Below are positions 17,375 through 17,488 of a stretch of 17,488 nucleotides of DNA, in pieces. Both the position numbers and the translations under genes were made by a program. Below the pieces are notes generated by a model, which saw only the letters and a program-made list of their open reading frames with translations, had not been told where the DNA came from and did no database searches. Numbering within the stretch: position 1 is the first letter of the stretch; every line of letters begins with the position of its first letter. Source of the stretch: an uncultured Akkermansia sp. (GTDB lineage Bacteria > Verrucomicrobiota > Verrucomicrobiia > Verrucomicrobiales > Akkermansiaceae). The DNA lies in the NCBI GenBank assembly GCA_900548895.1, contig URLZ01000046.1:1-17488 (forward strand), given 5' to 3'.

Positions 17375-17488
17375 GGGCGTGGGGCCGGTGCGGTGCCGGC
17401 GGGGAAAGGGGTGGAGTCGGTTGGGGCCCAGCGAGGGCGGGAGCTCCGTGGGGGCGGCAACCCGGTCGGGGTGAGGTGACGGGGGGGG
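17375..17488. other. Upstream flank of ftsY, nothing recognised
   Basis: This GC-rich stretch has no sigma70 boxes, hairpin or ORF that I can support. The ftsY promoter may lie beyond the window. Confidence 0.4.

Overview
The window is a 17.5 kb chromosomal segment from a high-GC, probably anaerobic bacterium. It carries nine confidently coding genes, all central metabolism or information processing except one membrane protein and one small secreted protein. I see no CRISPR array, insertion sequence, prophage, tRNA or rRNA. Pyruvate phosphate dikinase next to a full-length one-chain pyruvate:ferredoxin oxidoreductase indicates a strictly or mainly anaerobic lifestyle. The phylum cannot be fixed from the sequence; a gut or aquatic Verrucomicrobiota-like lineage is a guess, not a finding.

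Layout. From 1 to 6671 is a divergent metabolic pair: ppdK (minus) and nifJ (plus). Each has its own sigma70-like promoter in the shared 239-bp intergenic region, and nifJ ends at a strong intrinsic terminator. Together they link PEP, pyruvate and acetyl-CoA plus reduced ferredoxin. From 6672 to 10060 a GC-rich 434-bp leader precedes cca (CCA-adding enzyme). A polytopic membrane protein of clearly lower GC follows, with a 20-codon ORF overlapping both neighbours, and a 16-bp perfect-stem terminator closes this plus-strand block. From 10176 to 13747 the minus-strand pheS-pheT operon encodes both subunits of phenylalanyl-tRNA synthetase from a consensus promoter. From 14051 to 14645 a minus-strand monocistronic gene for a small exported lysozyme-like protein has its own consensus promoter and terminator. 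An AT-rich island (about 37% GC over 14641-14860) lies upstream of it. From 15194 to 17374 ftsY and rlmN form a minus-strand pair (SRP receptor, and 23S rRNA/tRNA m2A methyltransferase).

Two themes run across the window. First, none of the nine main genes has a recognisable Shine-Dalgarno sequence. Two genes (pheS and the lysozyme-like gene) have promoters so close to the start codon that the predicted mRNAs are leaderless or nearly so. Second, the only textbook Shine-Dalgarno (AGGAGG, 7-nt spacing) precedes the 20-codon ORF between cca and the membrane protein, which suggests translational coupling. I found no clear undescribed multi-gene system. The 8449-9968 cassette, the leaderless pattern and the AT-rich island are the points worth a second look.
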